DNA from: Kordia aestuariivivens
Lineage (GTDB): Bacteria > Bacteroidota > Bacteroidia > Flavobacteriales > Flavobacteriaceae
NCBI RefSeq assembly: GCF_014397005.1
Contig: NZ_JACGWS010000004.1
Location: 62,001 to 126,000 of the forward strand
Direction of reading: 5' to 3'
DNA: 64,000 bases
The translations under genes were made by a program, and so were the position numbers. This document shows, one piece after another, positions 24,780 through 34,112 of the stretch. Every line of letters begins with the position of its first letter. Position 1 is the first letter of the stretch. The notes under the pieces are model-generated. The model saw nothing but the letters and a program-made list of their open reading frames with translations. It was not told the origin of the DNA and made no database searches.

Positions 24780-26525
24780 TTAATTTTCGTTGAAAAACTT
24801 AAAATAATCGATTAAAATACCATCATTAGTTATTCTTGGCGTAAAAACTTCTAAAATTTTTGGTTGTTCGCTCTCATCATAAAACGTTTTTAATACATCT
24901 TGAAGCGATATTACATCAGAAGCTGTTTGGTATTCGAAATGGTACATTTCCGCCAATTGTTTGGCAGTATGCTCATGAATTGTTTCAAAATACGTATCAA
25001 AATTGACTGTATTTTTATTTCCTGGTAAAATTCTAAAAATTCCACCACCATTATTATTCACAATAATAATTCGGAAGTTTTTCGGAATGTAATTATTCCA
25101 CAATGCGTTACTATCGTAGAAGAAACTCAAATCGCCACTAATCAACATCGTTTGTTTTTCGGCTACGACCGAAGTTCCAATCGCAGTAGATGTACTTCCG
25201 TCAATTCCGCTTGTACCTCTATTACAGAATAGTTCAATACTGGCATCAATCTCAAACAATTGTGCATAGCGTACAGTAGAACTGTTTCCTAAATGCAAGG
25301 TTAAAGAATTTGGTAACGAAGTTAAAATTGTTTCAAATGCTTTCAAATCTGTAAAATCGATTTGCTTCAAATACTGCGCGTGTTTTCCTTGTCGATCTTC
25401 TTTGATGGCATTCCAAAATGCTTTGTACGAACTTTCAATTGGTTTCGTTTGCGAAAAGAAAGCTTCGAAAAAATGATTCGGATTCATCTTAAAAAAATGT
25501 TCCAAACAAAAAAATGTATCAAAAACTCTATTCTCGTGAATGTGCCAATGATGTTTTGGTTGTCGCTTTCGCAGAATTGCCTTTACTTTTTTAGACACAA
25601 TCATTCCTCCTAGCGTTAACAATACTTCTGGCTGAAATTCGTCTAGCAATGCTTCATTTTTTTCTATCGGTAAAATCATTTGATCAATCGCATTAAAGAA
25701 AGCATCATCCCGTAAATTTGAAGTCGTTTCTGTAAATACTAATACGGACGGATCATTCGCTAAGAGTTCTAAATAGTTACGCGAAATTGTATGTGGCGGT
25801 AACGTTCCAACCAATACCATTTTTCGGGTGGAAGCACTCCAAATATTCGCCGCATTAGAAATTTTTTCATGATCAATTTCTTCTTCCAACACTAACGGCT
25901 GAACTTTTGGAAAAACACTCGCCGTTTCTTGCATGCCATATAAAGGTTCGTCAAAAGGCGCGTTGATATGTACAGGACCATTTTTTTCAACAGCTGTATT
26001 TAATGCTGCGTTGATTTCCTGTTCATTATAAGTTTGTACTTTTTCTTGCAACTTCTGCTCCATATCTTTCGATAATTGGTGCGTTTCGCTCAAAATAGTA
26101 CTCTTATGTGTAATATCTTGTTTAAGATTTGCTTCGTAATTGATATGATTTTTAAAGATATGTTTCTGGCGAATGGTTTGTCCGTCGCCAACATCAATCA
26201 AATATTCGGGTCGGTCTGCAGAAATTACTACTACCGGAACATTGCTGTAATACGCTTCCGCTATTGCGGGATAGTAATTTAAAACTGCCGAACCTGATGT
26301 ACAAATCACCGCAACAGGTTTGCATAATTGTTGTGCCATTCCCAAGGCAAAAAAAGCTGCGCAACGTTCGTCAACAATACTATACGCGTGAATTTTTGGA
26401 TGTTGTGAAAAACTTAATGTTAAGGGTGCATTTCGCGATCCTGGAGAGATCACAATATGATTGATACCTTTGGCAATACAAAGCGAAACCAACGTTTGTG
26501 CAAGTGGAATTTTTGAGTACATCAT
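24780..26525 (-). CDS. menD: SEPHCHC synthase (MenD)
   Basis: This 581-residue thiamine-diphosphate enzyme joins 2-oxoglutarate and isochorismate. It shows the PYR-domain start ISPGSRNAPL, the catalytic-type Glu53 in VDERCAAFFALGMAQ, the RGTSGIDGSTSTAIG segment and the ThDP/Mg motif GDLSFFYDSNALWN with NNNGGGIF in the PP domain. All three ThDP-family domains are present. It lies 34 bp after the isochorismate synthase gene, giving a menF-menD operon. Confidence 0.93.
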   Translation of the reverse strand: MMYSKIPLAQTLVSLCIAKGINHIVISPGSRNAPLTLSFSQHPKIHAYSIVDERCAAFFALGMAQQLCKPVAVICTSGSAVLNYYPAIAEAYYSNVPVVVISADRPEYLIDVGDGQTIRQKHIFKNHINYEANLKQDITHKSTILSETHQLSKDMEQKLQEKVQTYNEQEINAALNTAVEKNGPVHINAPFDEPLYGMQETASVFPKVQPLVLEEEIDHEKISNAANIWSASTRKMVLVGTLPPHTISRNYLELLANDPSVLVFTETTSNLRDDAFFNAIDQMILPIEKNEALLDEFQPEVLLTLGGMIVSKKVKAILRKRQPKHHWHIHENRVFDTFFCLEHFFKMNPNHFFEAFFSQTKPIESSYKAFWNAIKEDRQGKHAQYLKQIDFTDLKAFETILTSLPNSLTLHLGNSSTVRYAQLFEIDASIELFCNRGTSGIDGSTSTAIGTSVVAEKQTMLISGDLSFFYDSNALWNNYIPKNFRIIIVNNNGGGIFRILPGNKNTVNFDTYFETIHEHTAKQLAEMYHFEYQTASDVISLQDVLKTFYDESEQPKILEVFTPRITNDGILIDYFKFFNEN

Positions 26526-26559
26526 TCGTCCTGTAAAAATACAATTTTCGGACTACTTT

Positions 26560-27651
26560 TTACAATACTCGCTTCATTATTTGCGATTTCGCAAGCGTTT
26601 CTTGCCATTCAGATTCAGGATTTGAATCTTTTGTAATTCCACCACCAATGTAAAGTATTCTTTTGTTGTGAGTTAACTCCATACAACGCAGATTTACGTA
26701 CAATTCTGAATTCGTTCGGACTGCTTTGTACGCGCTATTTTCTTGGTTTTTTCGATTGCGATTTCGAGCCGTTTCTACACGTTCGTTGAGTTCTCCTAAA
26801 TAGCCTGTATAAAATTTCCGATCGTATCCTTCTTCCGAAAGAATAAACGATTTTGCCGCTTCTGTTGGAAAACCACAAATAGCTGGTGTTGGATGCAATG
26901 TTTTGATAATATCACCAATATTTATGGTTGAAATCATTCTTCCTGAAATGATCGAACACAAGTGAAATAGACTTCCTGCTTGATGTGTTTCTGCTTCCGT
27001 TACATTCAAGTTTGTAGTTATAGTTTTCAATTGATCTACAATATAATCGGTGACAATTTGTTGTTCTTCAATTTCTTTTTGATCCCAAGAAACCACAACA
27101 TGTTCTTGCAACTTTCGCGTTCCCGCCAAGGACATTGTTTTTAGTGTACTTCCTTGAACATGCACTAAAGTTTCGGGTGTTGCGCCTGCCCACATGCCTA
27201 CTTTTGGATGATACCACAAGTACACATACGCTGTTGGGTAGTTATGTAATAATTGTTCAAATAGTTCAAAATGATCTTTTACCGCGCTAATTTCTTCTTT
27301 TCGAGATAAAACAATTTTTTCAATTTCAGAATGTTGAATCGTGTCAACACTTTTTTGGACTAATTGCACGTATTTTTTGTGCGCTTCCGCAGAAGGATCT
27401 CGCAGTACGTTATTTATTTCGGAAAATTGTTTTGTGTGTATTTCTTCTTCTAAAATTTCATCAAACGGAAGTAAAATAGCTTTTTTTGTATTGTCAAATG
27501 GCGCAAATACAAAACCACTTTCGGTAAAGTCTGAAACAGTATGTAGTGAATCATCATGCTGTAAAATAGCTTTCGTCAATATCGCATTCGGCTTTCGATA
27601 GGCTACAAAAGGCAATTTATTTTTAAACTGTTTGGCTAAAGTTTCGAGCAT
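26560..27651 (-). CDS. menF: Isochorismate synthase
   Basis: The ATG at 27651 gives 363 residues, the compact chorismate-binding fold. Conserved elements are GATPETLVHVQG (about residue 168), the CGFPTEAAKSFI segment (about 257), YTGYLGEL (about 278) and the C-terminal YIGGGITKDSNPESEW. It converts chorismate to isochorismate, the first committed step to menaquinone; menD directly downstream supports menF rather than a siderophore entC. An upstream in-frame ATG at 27684 would overlap the thioesterase gene and is disfavoured. Confidence 0.88.
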   Translation of the reverse strand: MLETLAKQFKNKLPFVAYRKPNAILTKAILQHDDSLHTVSDFTESGFVFAPFDNTKKAILLPFDEILEEEIHTKQFSEINNVLRDPSAEAHKKYVQLVQKSVDTIQHSEIEKIVLSRKEEISAVKDHFELFEQLLHNYPTAYVYLWYHPKVGMWAGATPETLVHVQGSTLKTMSLAGTRKLQEHVVVSWDQKEIEEQQIVTDYIVDQLKTITTNLNVTEAETHQAGSLFHLCSIISGRMISTINIGDIIKTLHPTPAICGFPTEAAKSFILSEEGYDRKFYTGYLGELNERVETARNRNRKNQENSAYKAVRTNSELYVNLRCMELTHNKRILYIGGGITKDSNPESEWQETLAKSQIMKRVL

Positions 27652-27667
27652 GAAATCTATTTTGAAA

Positions 27668-28087
27668 TTATTTAGGCAATACAATAGTTGTCAACTTACA
27701 AAGCGAGATCAATTTGCCTGCTTCGTCTTCTACTCTAATTTCCCAAAGATGCGTGGTTCTTCCTTTATGAATTGGTCGCGCCGTTGCAAATACTTCACCT
27801 TCACTTTTACTTTTTAGATGATTTGCAGAAATCTCCAAGCCTTTTACTTTATATTTTGATGCATCAATAAATAAGTGTGACGCTGTACTTCCGACAGTTT
27901 CTGCCAATGCAACTGTGGCGCCGCCGTGTAAAATTCCTTGCGGTTGGTATACCGTAGCATTTACGGGCATTTTTGCTGTTAGATAATCTTCGCCTACGTC
28001 TGTGTATGAAATTTTCAAGGTTTCCAAAAGTGTATTTGGTACAATTGCGTTGAGTTGTGCCAAAATTTTCTGTTTATTCAAATCCAT
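27668..28087 (-). CDS. menI: Hotdog-fold thioesterase, likely DHNA-CoA thioesterase (MenI)
   Basis: This 139-residue PaaI/YbdB-type hotdog protein carries the motif QGILHGGATVALAETVGSTAS (nucleotides about 27890-27950), with catalytic-type Glu in ALAETVGS and HGG upstream of it. Members hydrolyse aromatic acyl-CoAs; DHNA-CoA thioesterase is the missing step between MenB and MenA. Its position 16 bp before menF and menD in the same transcript makes that role likely, though the family cannot be resolved by motif alone. Confidence 0.78.
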   Translation of the reverse strand: MDLNKQKILAQLNAIVPNTLLETLKISYTDVGEDYLTAKMPVNATVYQPQGILHGGATVALAETVGSTASHLFIDASKYKVKGLEISANHLKSKSEGEVFATARPIHKGRTTHLWEIRVEDEAGKLISLCKLTTIVLPK

Positions 28088-28150
28088 TTGATATATTTAT
28101 GCATTGCTTTAGAAAGCATAAAAATACGAAACCCAAGCGCAATTATAAAG

Positions 28151-28795
28151 ATGAAGGAAAAAGAAATCTCATATCAAGTTACAAATACCTATTCTACATT
28201 AAATGAACTCACTGAAAAAACGAAGAATGTTTGGTTTGTATGTCACGGAATTGGTTTCTTAAGTCGTTATTTCATCTCGTATTTCAATCAATTGAATGCA
28301 GAAGAAAATTATATTATTGCACCGCAAGCCGCTTCTAAATATTATTTAAAGAACGAATATAAACATGTTGGCGCAAGTTGGCTGACCAAAGAAAATACAC
28401 AAACCGAGATTGAAAATGTGATGAAAAATTTGAATGCAATCTATGAAGCTGAGCAAATTCCTAGTCATGTAAATTTCTATGTTTTAGGGTTTTCACAAGG
28501 TGTTTCTGTGGCATTACGTTGGGTTTCACGATATAAAATTCTATGTAATAAATTGATTATCTATGCCGGAAGTATTCCCACAGAATTAACCGCTAAAGAT
28601 TTTGAATTTATTAATTATGTAGAAACAAAAGTGATCAATGTTGTTGGAACGCAAGATGAATATTTAACAGAACAACGCATGCAACAAGAACTTGAAAAAA
28701 TGAAGCTGTTATTTGGAAAACAATATACATTTAGCACTTTTGAAGGCAAACATGAAATGTCTGGCGAAGTTTTAGAAATGTTAACAAAATCATAA
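28151..28795 (+). CDS. Alpha/beta hydrolase (phospholipase/carboxylesterase type)
   Basis: The ATG at 28151 gives 214 residues. The nucleophile elbow is GFSQGVS (about residue 121), with Asp in VVGTQDEYLTEQ (about 164) and the final His in FEGKHEMSGEVL (about 199), completing a Ser-Asp-His triad of the YpfH-like carboxylesterase family. There is no signal peptide. It is divergent from the menI-menF-menD operon across 63 bp, so it might serve as the unfound MenH, but the family is not that of known MenH enzymes and a general esterase role is equally possible. Confidence 0.78.
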   Translation: MKEKEISYQVTNTYSTLNELTEKTKNVWFVCHGIGFLSRYFISYFNQLNAEENYIIAPQAASKYYLKNEYKHVGASWLTKENTQTEIENVMKNLNAIYEAEQIPSHVNFYVLGFSQGVSVALRWVSRYKILCNKLIIYAGSIPTELTAKDFEFINYVETKVINVVGTQDEYLTEQRMQQELEKMKLLFGKQYTFSTFEGKHEMSGEVLEMLTKS

Positions 28796-29155
28796 TTTTT
28801 ATCGAACTTACCTACCTTTAGTAAGGCGATCACGTAACAAACTCTCTTTTTTTCTGTGTAGTTTTACAGTATTAAAATATCACTAAGTATAATTTTATCT
28901 TTTTTTCCTAAAAAACCTAAATTAACTTAGTTACAACTCAAATAACCAATCAACCAACCAGAAAAAGCACAACTTGTCAAGAGTTGTGCTTTTTTATTTA
29001 ACTAATTATCAGTTAATTACGGAAAACTCTATCAAACTTATAGGAAAGAATCTGCGGTGTGTAATTTTAAGATATTTTTTTTCTTAATTTTAAATACGTA
29101 TTTCACTTTGTAAAACTATTCGTAACTCGCTATTTTTTTACTTTCTTTGTAGGAT
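28796..29155. other. 360-bp intergenic region with an orphan terminator
   Basis: After the esterase gene there are 165 bp of AT-rich DNA, then a strong terminator (28961-28995), then the recQ promoter region. CTAAAAAACCTAAATTAAC (28911) resembles sequence near 5724. A short non-coding transcript ending at 28995 is possible, but I see no ORF. Confidence 0.4.
28961..28995 (+). terminator. Rho-independent terminator
   Basis: AAAAAGCACAACT (28962-28974) pairs perfectly with AGTTGTGCTTTTT (28982-28994) across 7 bases, with a U-run. It is 165 bp downstream of the esterase stop codon, so it may end that transcript or a separate short RNA. Confidence 0.75.
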
Positions 29156-31258
29156 ATGATAGCCCCGATACAAATTAAAAATACCCTAAAAGAATATTTC
29201 GGATACGATAAATTCCGACCACTTCAAGAAGATATCATCAATTCCATTTTTAATGGACATGATAATTTAGTTATTATGCCAACTGGTGGTGGAAAATCAA
29301 TTTGTTTTCAATTGCCTGCGCTTTTATTGGAAGGAATTACGATTGTCATTTCACCTTTGATTGCCTTGATGAAGGATCAAGTGGATGGATTGACCACAAA
29401 TGGAATTGCAGCTGCCTATTTGAATAGCAGTCAAAACGAAACTGAACAACAAGAAATTTATACTCGGATTGCCGCTGGAGAACTTAAATTGCTCTACACA
29501 GCGCCCGAAAGTTTGACCTATTTAGAGAATATTTTTAGTAGTGAAACCATTAGTTTGATTGCCATAGATGAAGCGCATTGTATTTCTTCATGGGGACACG
29601 ATTTTCGTCCGGCATATACAAACCTAGGGTATTTGAAAAAGCGTTTTCCGAAGATTCCTGTTATTGCATTAACTGCCACAGCTGATAAAGCGACACGTGA
29701 AGATATTGCAAATCAGTTAAATATTCCACACGCTACACAACATATCGCTTCTTTTGATCGAAAGAATTTAAAATTAGAAGTCAGACCTGCGAATGATCGC
29801 GTGAAGCAGATTATCAGTTTTATTGACGAACGCCCGAATGAAAGCGGAATTATTTATTGTTTGAGCAGAAAAGCCACAGAAGCCGTTGCCGAAAAATTAC
29901 AAGGTGCAAATATTAATGCAGCAGCGTATCATGCAGGAATTGCGCACGAGAAACGTTCTAAAATTCAGGAAGATTTCATTAATGATAATTGCCAAGTAAT
30001 TTGTGCAACGATTGCTTTTGGAATGGGAATCGACAAGTCAAATGTACGTTGGGTGATTCATTATAATTTACCGAAAAACATTGAAGGGTATTATCAAGAA
30101 ATTGGTCGTGCTGGTCGTGACGGTTTGCCTTCAAATACGTTACTTTTTCACAGTTATGGCGATGTAATTCAGTTACAGAAATTTGCGCAAAATTCAGGAA
30201 ATGTAGAGGTACAACTTGCCAAACTCGATCGGATGAAAGAATACGCAGATGCATTGAGTTGTCGTAGGAAAATTTTGTTGAGTTATTTTGGCGAATTGAT
30301 CAGTGAAGATTGTGGAAATTGCGATGTTTGTCAAAATCCACCACAGTTTTTTGATGGAACTATTATTGCACAAAAAGCATTATCAACAGTCGCAAGATTG
30401 GACGGACAAGAACCAATTGGCGTTGTCATAGATGTATTGCGTGGTTCACAAAATAGTACGATTCAGGAAAAAGGGTATCAAAATTTAAAAACATACGGAA
30501 TTGCCAAAGATATTGCTTGGCTCGATTGGAAACAGTATGTAACCCAATTGGTGAATTTGGGATATTTAGAAATTGCTTTTCATGAAAATAATAAGCTGAA
30601 ACTCACCGAATTTGCTAAAGACGTTTTATTTAATGGAAAAAAAGTTGATTTAGCTAATTTAGTTGAAGCTGAGAAACATATTGAAGAGCAAAAAGTAACT
30701 GCAACCAAAGCAAAGAAAAATTCATTGTTTGAACGTTTGCGTCTATTACGCTTAAAAATTGCCAAAGAAGAAAATGTTCCGGCGTATCAAATTTTTAATG
30801 ATGCTACGCTGAAAGAAATAGAAATGGATCGTCCAATGTCGGAAGACGAATTTGTGCGTATTAGTGGTGTCGGAAAAGTGAAACTCATGAATTACGGACA
30901 TCAATTTATTAAAGAAGTCATCGATTTTACAGGCGAAAAGAAATCCAAACGCAAAGGTGACACAACTAAGAAAACGTACGAATTGTATCAACAAGGCTTA
31001 TCGATTTCTGAGATTGCAAAAGAACGAAAATTAGCCGAAACCACGATTTTTTCTCATATTTCTAAATTATTTGCGGAAGGAAAAGATATCGATTTAACGC
31101 AGTTTATTGATAAGCACGATTTGGAAAGCATCAAAACTGCCAAAAAGGAATTAGAAGATCCTAATACCTTAAAAGCCTATTTTGAACATTTTGAAGAAGC
31201 CATTCCGTACAGCACCATTCGTATTGGTTTGACCATTTTGGATAAAGAAGATTCGTAG
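29156..31258 (+). CDS. recQ: ATP-dependent DNA helicase RecQ
   Basis: The 700-residue protein has helicase motifs in order: FRPLQEDII (motif 0), Walker A PTGGGKSICFQ (about residue 42), DEAH in IDEAHCISSWGHDFRP (about 138), LTATA (about 170), then the C-terminal RecA lobe with CATIAFGMGIDKSNVR and QEIGRAGRDG. The zinc-binding RQC domain follows (CRRKILLSYFGE, CGNCDVC), then HRDC (about 520-600) and a C-terminal helix-turn-helix extension (LYQQGLSISEIAKERKLAE). It unwinds DNA 3' to 5' in recombination and fork repair. Confidence 0.95.
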   Translation: MIAPIQIKNTLKEYFGYDKFRPLQEDIINSIFNGHDNLVIMPTGGGKSICFQLPALLLEGITIVISPLIALMKDQVDGLTTNGIAAAYLNSSQNETEQQEIYTRIAAGELKLLYTAPESLTYLENIFSSETISLIAIDEAHCISSWGHDFRPAYTNLGYLKKRFPKIPVIALTATADKATREDIANQLNIPHATQHIASFDRKNLKLEVRPANDRVKQIISFIDERPNESGIIYCLSRKATEAVAEKLQGANINAAAYHAGIAHEKRSKIQEDFINDNCQVICATIAFGMGIDKSNVRWVIHYNLPKNIEGYYQEIGRAGRDGLPSNTLLFHSYGDVIQLQKFAQNSGNVEVQLAKLDRMKEYADALSCRRKILLSYFGELISEDCGNCDVCQNPPQFFDGTIIAQKALSTVARLDGQEPIGVVIDVLRGSQNSTIQEKGYQNLKTYGIAKDIAWLDWKQYVTQLVNLGYLEIAFHENNKLKLTEFAKDVLFNGKKVDLANLVEAEKHIEEQKVTATKAKKNSLFERLRLLRLKIAKEENVPAYQIFNDATLKEIEMDRPMSEDEFVRISGVGKVKLMNYGHQFIKEVIDFTGEKKSKRKGDTTKKTYELYQQGLSISEIAKERKLAETTIFSHISKLFAEGKDIDLTQFIDKHDLESIKTAKKELEDPNTLKAYFEHFEEAIPYSTIRIGLTILDKEDS

Positions 31259-31460
31259 TTGGTTTTGTAAAACGTTTTGTTTTCTGAAGAAAACATCATA
31301 AGTCTTAAAAATTGCCTTATTTTTTTGATTTGATGTGAGATTCTTTTAGTTTTAGTGATCTGATATAAAACTACATCTGTAAAACTGAATTGATTATAAC
31401 AGAAATATACGGAATTCCGTTTATACATACGTTGTGTATAATTTTAATATCTCATGAAAA

Positions 31461-31928
31461 ATGAAAAAAACACTTCTTTTAATTTTTAGCCTCTTAGTTC
31501 TTTCATGTAATCAAAACAATAAGGAAATCATTAAAACTGACCCAATTATAAATGTAAGTGAGGATAAAGAAAAACTTCGTTATTTGAAAGAAGTTGAATG
31601 GCCTAAAGCATATAGAGAACAAGATACGATTTTACTTGATCGTATTTTAGGAGATGATTTTCAGATGGTAACCAATGATGGCAAATGGTCAAATAAGGCC
31701 AAGCAACTTGAACGGATTAAGAGTACTGCCATGAATCATGACTCTTTTAAGTACGAAATAAAGAGACTAGAAATACTTAAAAATGGAACCGCAATTATCG
31801 CAGGAACTGGCCATATTATAAATGACAATAAAGAATCCATATATCAATCTAGTAATATTCTAATTAAGCGTAACGGAATATGGAAAGCTGTTCTTTCTCA
31901 TGTTTCTGGTTATAAGGAATTAGAGTAA
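31461..31928 (+). CDS. DUF4440 / NTF2-like lipoprotein
   Basis: The 155-residue protein has a lipoprotein signal peptide with Cys16 (LLVLSCNQ), followed by a Lys/Asp-rich linker and an NTF2-like alpha/beta cone (WPKAYREQDTILLDRILGDDFQMV, then GIWKAVLSHVSGY). DUF4440 proteins are small ligand-binding or enzyme-like domains with no general function. Residues after the Cys are not acidic, so inner-leaflet or periplasmic anchoring is more likely than surface display. It is monocistronic. Confidence 0.78.
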   Translation: MKKTLLLIFSLLVLSCNQNNKEIIKTDPIINVSEDKEKLRYLKEVEWPKAYREQDTILLDRILGDDFQMVTNDGKWSNKAKQLERIKSTAMNHDSFKYEIKRLEILKNGTAIIAGTGHIINDNKESIYQSSNILIKRNGIWKAVLSHVSGYKELE

Positions 31929-32261
31929 ACTACAAACAACAAAGACTTGTATAATTAATTGCTAATGCTACTTACGAAAATCCACGCGAATTCTAAATTT
32001 ATTTACGAAATAGCAACTCCATTTAAAAAAAAACCAAACAATTTTAACTTCCCATATTTCATCTAGCGTAAGCTTTCAAATTCAACATTCACACAAATAA
32101 GTTGTTTTAAATTGACAAAAAAGTATTGAAATCTCTTGTTTAACTAGAACTTATGTCAATTTTATTCTTTTATACTTTCGTTGAAAAAGTTTGATTTTTT
32201 TATAAAATTCAGCTAACTTATTGACTTTATTTTATTTAAAACTAACTACAACCAACTGATT
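31929..32261. other. 333-bp intergenic region
   Basis: AT-rich DNA between the DUF4440 gene and the T9SS cargo gene. It presumably includes the promoter of the latter (TACTTTCG near 32172 is a 7/8 match to TAnnTTTG, without a well-placed -33 box). I see no gene, terminator or repeat in it. Confidence 0.4.
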
Positions 32262-33914
32262 ATGAAAAAAATACTACTTTTTTTACTCCTCATTTTTACA
32301 GGAGTTTCTTTTACGAATGCCCAAGGAATCTTTGACGATACCATTCATACAGCGACCACTTTTGGAAGTGTAAATTCTCCTGGTGCGGAAGGCGTACAGA
32401 ATGTCATTGATCAAAATTCGAGTACCAAATTCCTCGATTTTAATGCGTTTGACGGCATTGGTTTTGAAGTGGACTTGTTAGGTGTTTCCAAAACTGCCAT
32501 TGCCATGGAATTTGTAACTGCAAATGACGCTCCAGAAAGAGATCCGACAAATTATGAAATATTTGGTTCTAATGATGGAACAAATTATACAAGTGTGGCT
32601 ACCGGATCCATTCCGTGTGTTGCGACTCGTTTTTTTTCTAGAACGTTTTCTTTTGCGAACACAAACGCGTATACTTTTTATAGAGTCAATTTTACTGGAA
32701 CTTGTGGAACTTCAAGCATTAATCAAATTGCAGATGTACAATTGTTTGAATCCATCGGAGATTCGCCAGTGATTACATGTCCTTCAAATATTACGATGAA
32801 TAATACAACCGGACAATGCGATACCGTGATCAATTATAATGTAACCGCAAATGACACAGAAGATGGCGCGTTGACACCAACAGTGACTTCTGGCTTGGCT
32901 TCTGGTGCCTCTTTTCCTGTCGGAACTACGGAAGTTTTTATGAGCGTAACCGATAGCGATAATAATACTTCGAGTTGTAGCTTTACTGTAACCGTTGTAG
33001 ATGCAGAAAACCCTATGGCTGGCTGTCCTGCAAATATTATGCAAACTGCCGCTAGTTTTGGTGATACAACAGCAGTTGTAAATTATACGTTAACTCCAAC
33101 AGATAATTGTGTTTTAATTAATCCATTGGCTAATTTTACACCTTTGACAAATATCAACGGAAAAGCCTATTATTTATCAAATAATTCATTTACGCCGCAA
33201 AATGCTTTTAATGATGCAATCGCTCAAGGCGGATTTGTGGGAACGATTAGAAATGATGCAGACAATACACTTATTACAGAAGCTGTAAACACCGTTGGTG
33301 GCGCTGGAGATTTACTTATTGGTTATAATGATGTGGATACCGAAGGAAGTTTTGTATGGCAAAGTGGCGATACTTCAACCTATAATAATTGGAATCCGGG
33401 TGAGCCAAATAATGCAGGAAACGAAGATTATACCGTAAGTCAATCTAGTGGCGGTTGGAATGATGTAACGAATGTTAGTACCTATAGATATCTTTTAGAA
33501 ATTGATTATACGCCTACACAAACTGCAGGTTTGGCAAGCGGAAGTGATTTTCCAATTGGAACGACTACAAATACTTTTACAATCACAGATTTAGCAGGAA
33601 ACTCTGTAATGTGTTCTTTTGACGTAACTGTGGATGCAAATTTAAGTGTGGAAGAGAATGCTTTTTCAAACAGTATAAAATTATCGCCTAATCCAACGAA
33701 AGATATAATTACAATTAATAGTGCCACAAACATTTCCATAGATAGCGTAACTATTTTAGATTTGAATGGTAGAACCTTACAAACCATCACAAATATTGGT
33801 CAACTTGCAGATGGAAAAACGATTGATATTTCGAATTTAGTTTCAGGAATGTATTTCATGAAGCTTCAGGATTCAGAAAGTAGAGTTGCTGTAAAGCGAG
33901 TTGTAAAGAATTAA
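32262..33914 (+). CDS. T9SS-secreted HYR / C-type lectin-like adhesin
   Basis: The 550-residue protein has a signal peptide (GVSFTNAQ), an N-terminal discoidin-like beta-sandwich (about 25-165; YEIFGSNDGTNY), an HYR domain (about 167-248; ITCPSNI to CSFTVTV), a second HYR start (about 253-285; GCPANIMQ to TDNC), a C-type lectin-like domain (about 290-412; WNPGEPNN near 376, GGWNDV near 397), the remainder of the second HYR domain (about 414-456; TAGLASGSDFPIG to CSFDVTV) and a type IX sorting domain (about 470-550; LSPNPTKDIITI). It is thus a surface or released carbohydrate-binding protein. The lectin domain appears inserted inside the second HYR domain. Sugar specificity is unknown; EPN suggests mannose-type binding. 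Confidence 0.82.
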   Translation: MKKILLFLLLIFTGVSFTNAQGIFDDTIHTATTFGSVNSPGAEGVQNVIDQNSSTKFLDFNAFDGIGFEVDLLGVSKTAIAMEFVTANDAPERDPTNYEIFGSNDGTNYTSVATGSIPCVATRFFSRTFSFANTNAYTFYRVNFTGTCGTSSINQIADVQLFESIGDSPVITCPSNITMNNTTGQCDTVINYNVTANDTEDGALTPTVTSGLASGASFPVGTTEVFMSVTDSDNNTSSCSFTVTVVDAENPMAGCPANIMQTAASFGDTTAVVNYTLTPTDNCVLINPLANFTPLTNINGKAYYLSNNSFTPQNAFNDAIAQGGFVGTIRNDADNTLITEAVNTVGGAGDLLIGYNDVDTEGSFVWQSGDTSTYNNWNPGEPNNAGNEDYTVSQSSGGWNDVTNVSTYRYLLEIDYTPTQTAGLASGSDFPIGTTTNTFTITDLAGNSVMCSFDVTVDANLSVEENAFSNSIKLSPNPTKDIITINSATNISIDSVTILDLNGRTLQTITNIGQLADGKTIDISNLVSGMYFMKLQDSESRVAVKRVVKN

Positions 33915-33940
33915 AAAAACACATTTAAAAATTTATTTCT

Positions 33941-33975
33941 AAAAAGATGCAGTTCAGATAACTGCATCTTTTTTT
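33941..33975 (+). terminator. Rho-independent terminator of the T9SS cargo gene
   Basis: AAAAAGATGCAGTT (33941-33954) pairs with AACTGCATCTTTTT (33960-33973) across CAGAT, 27 bp after the stop codon, with a U-run. Confidence 0.88.
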
Positions 33976-34112
33976 AGTTTATAATAGAATTTTATTTTTT
34001 TACTCATTGATACGTCGTGTTCACGCATTAAGAATTAGGCTTGACTAATTCTACATTTTTTTAATTACATTTTGGAATTACTTTACGTATTCATTCTAAA
34101 AATCAATACGTC

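Noticed and set aside
5724-28930. Shared CTAAAAAACCTAAA motif near 5724 and 28911 as a conserved small RNA
   Set aside because: The nearby hairpins lie on opposite sides of the motif in the two places, so the shared sequence is probably low-complexity coincidence.
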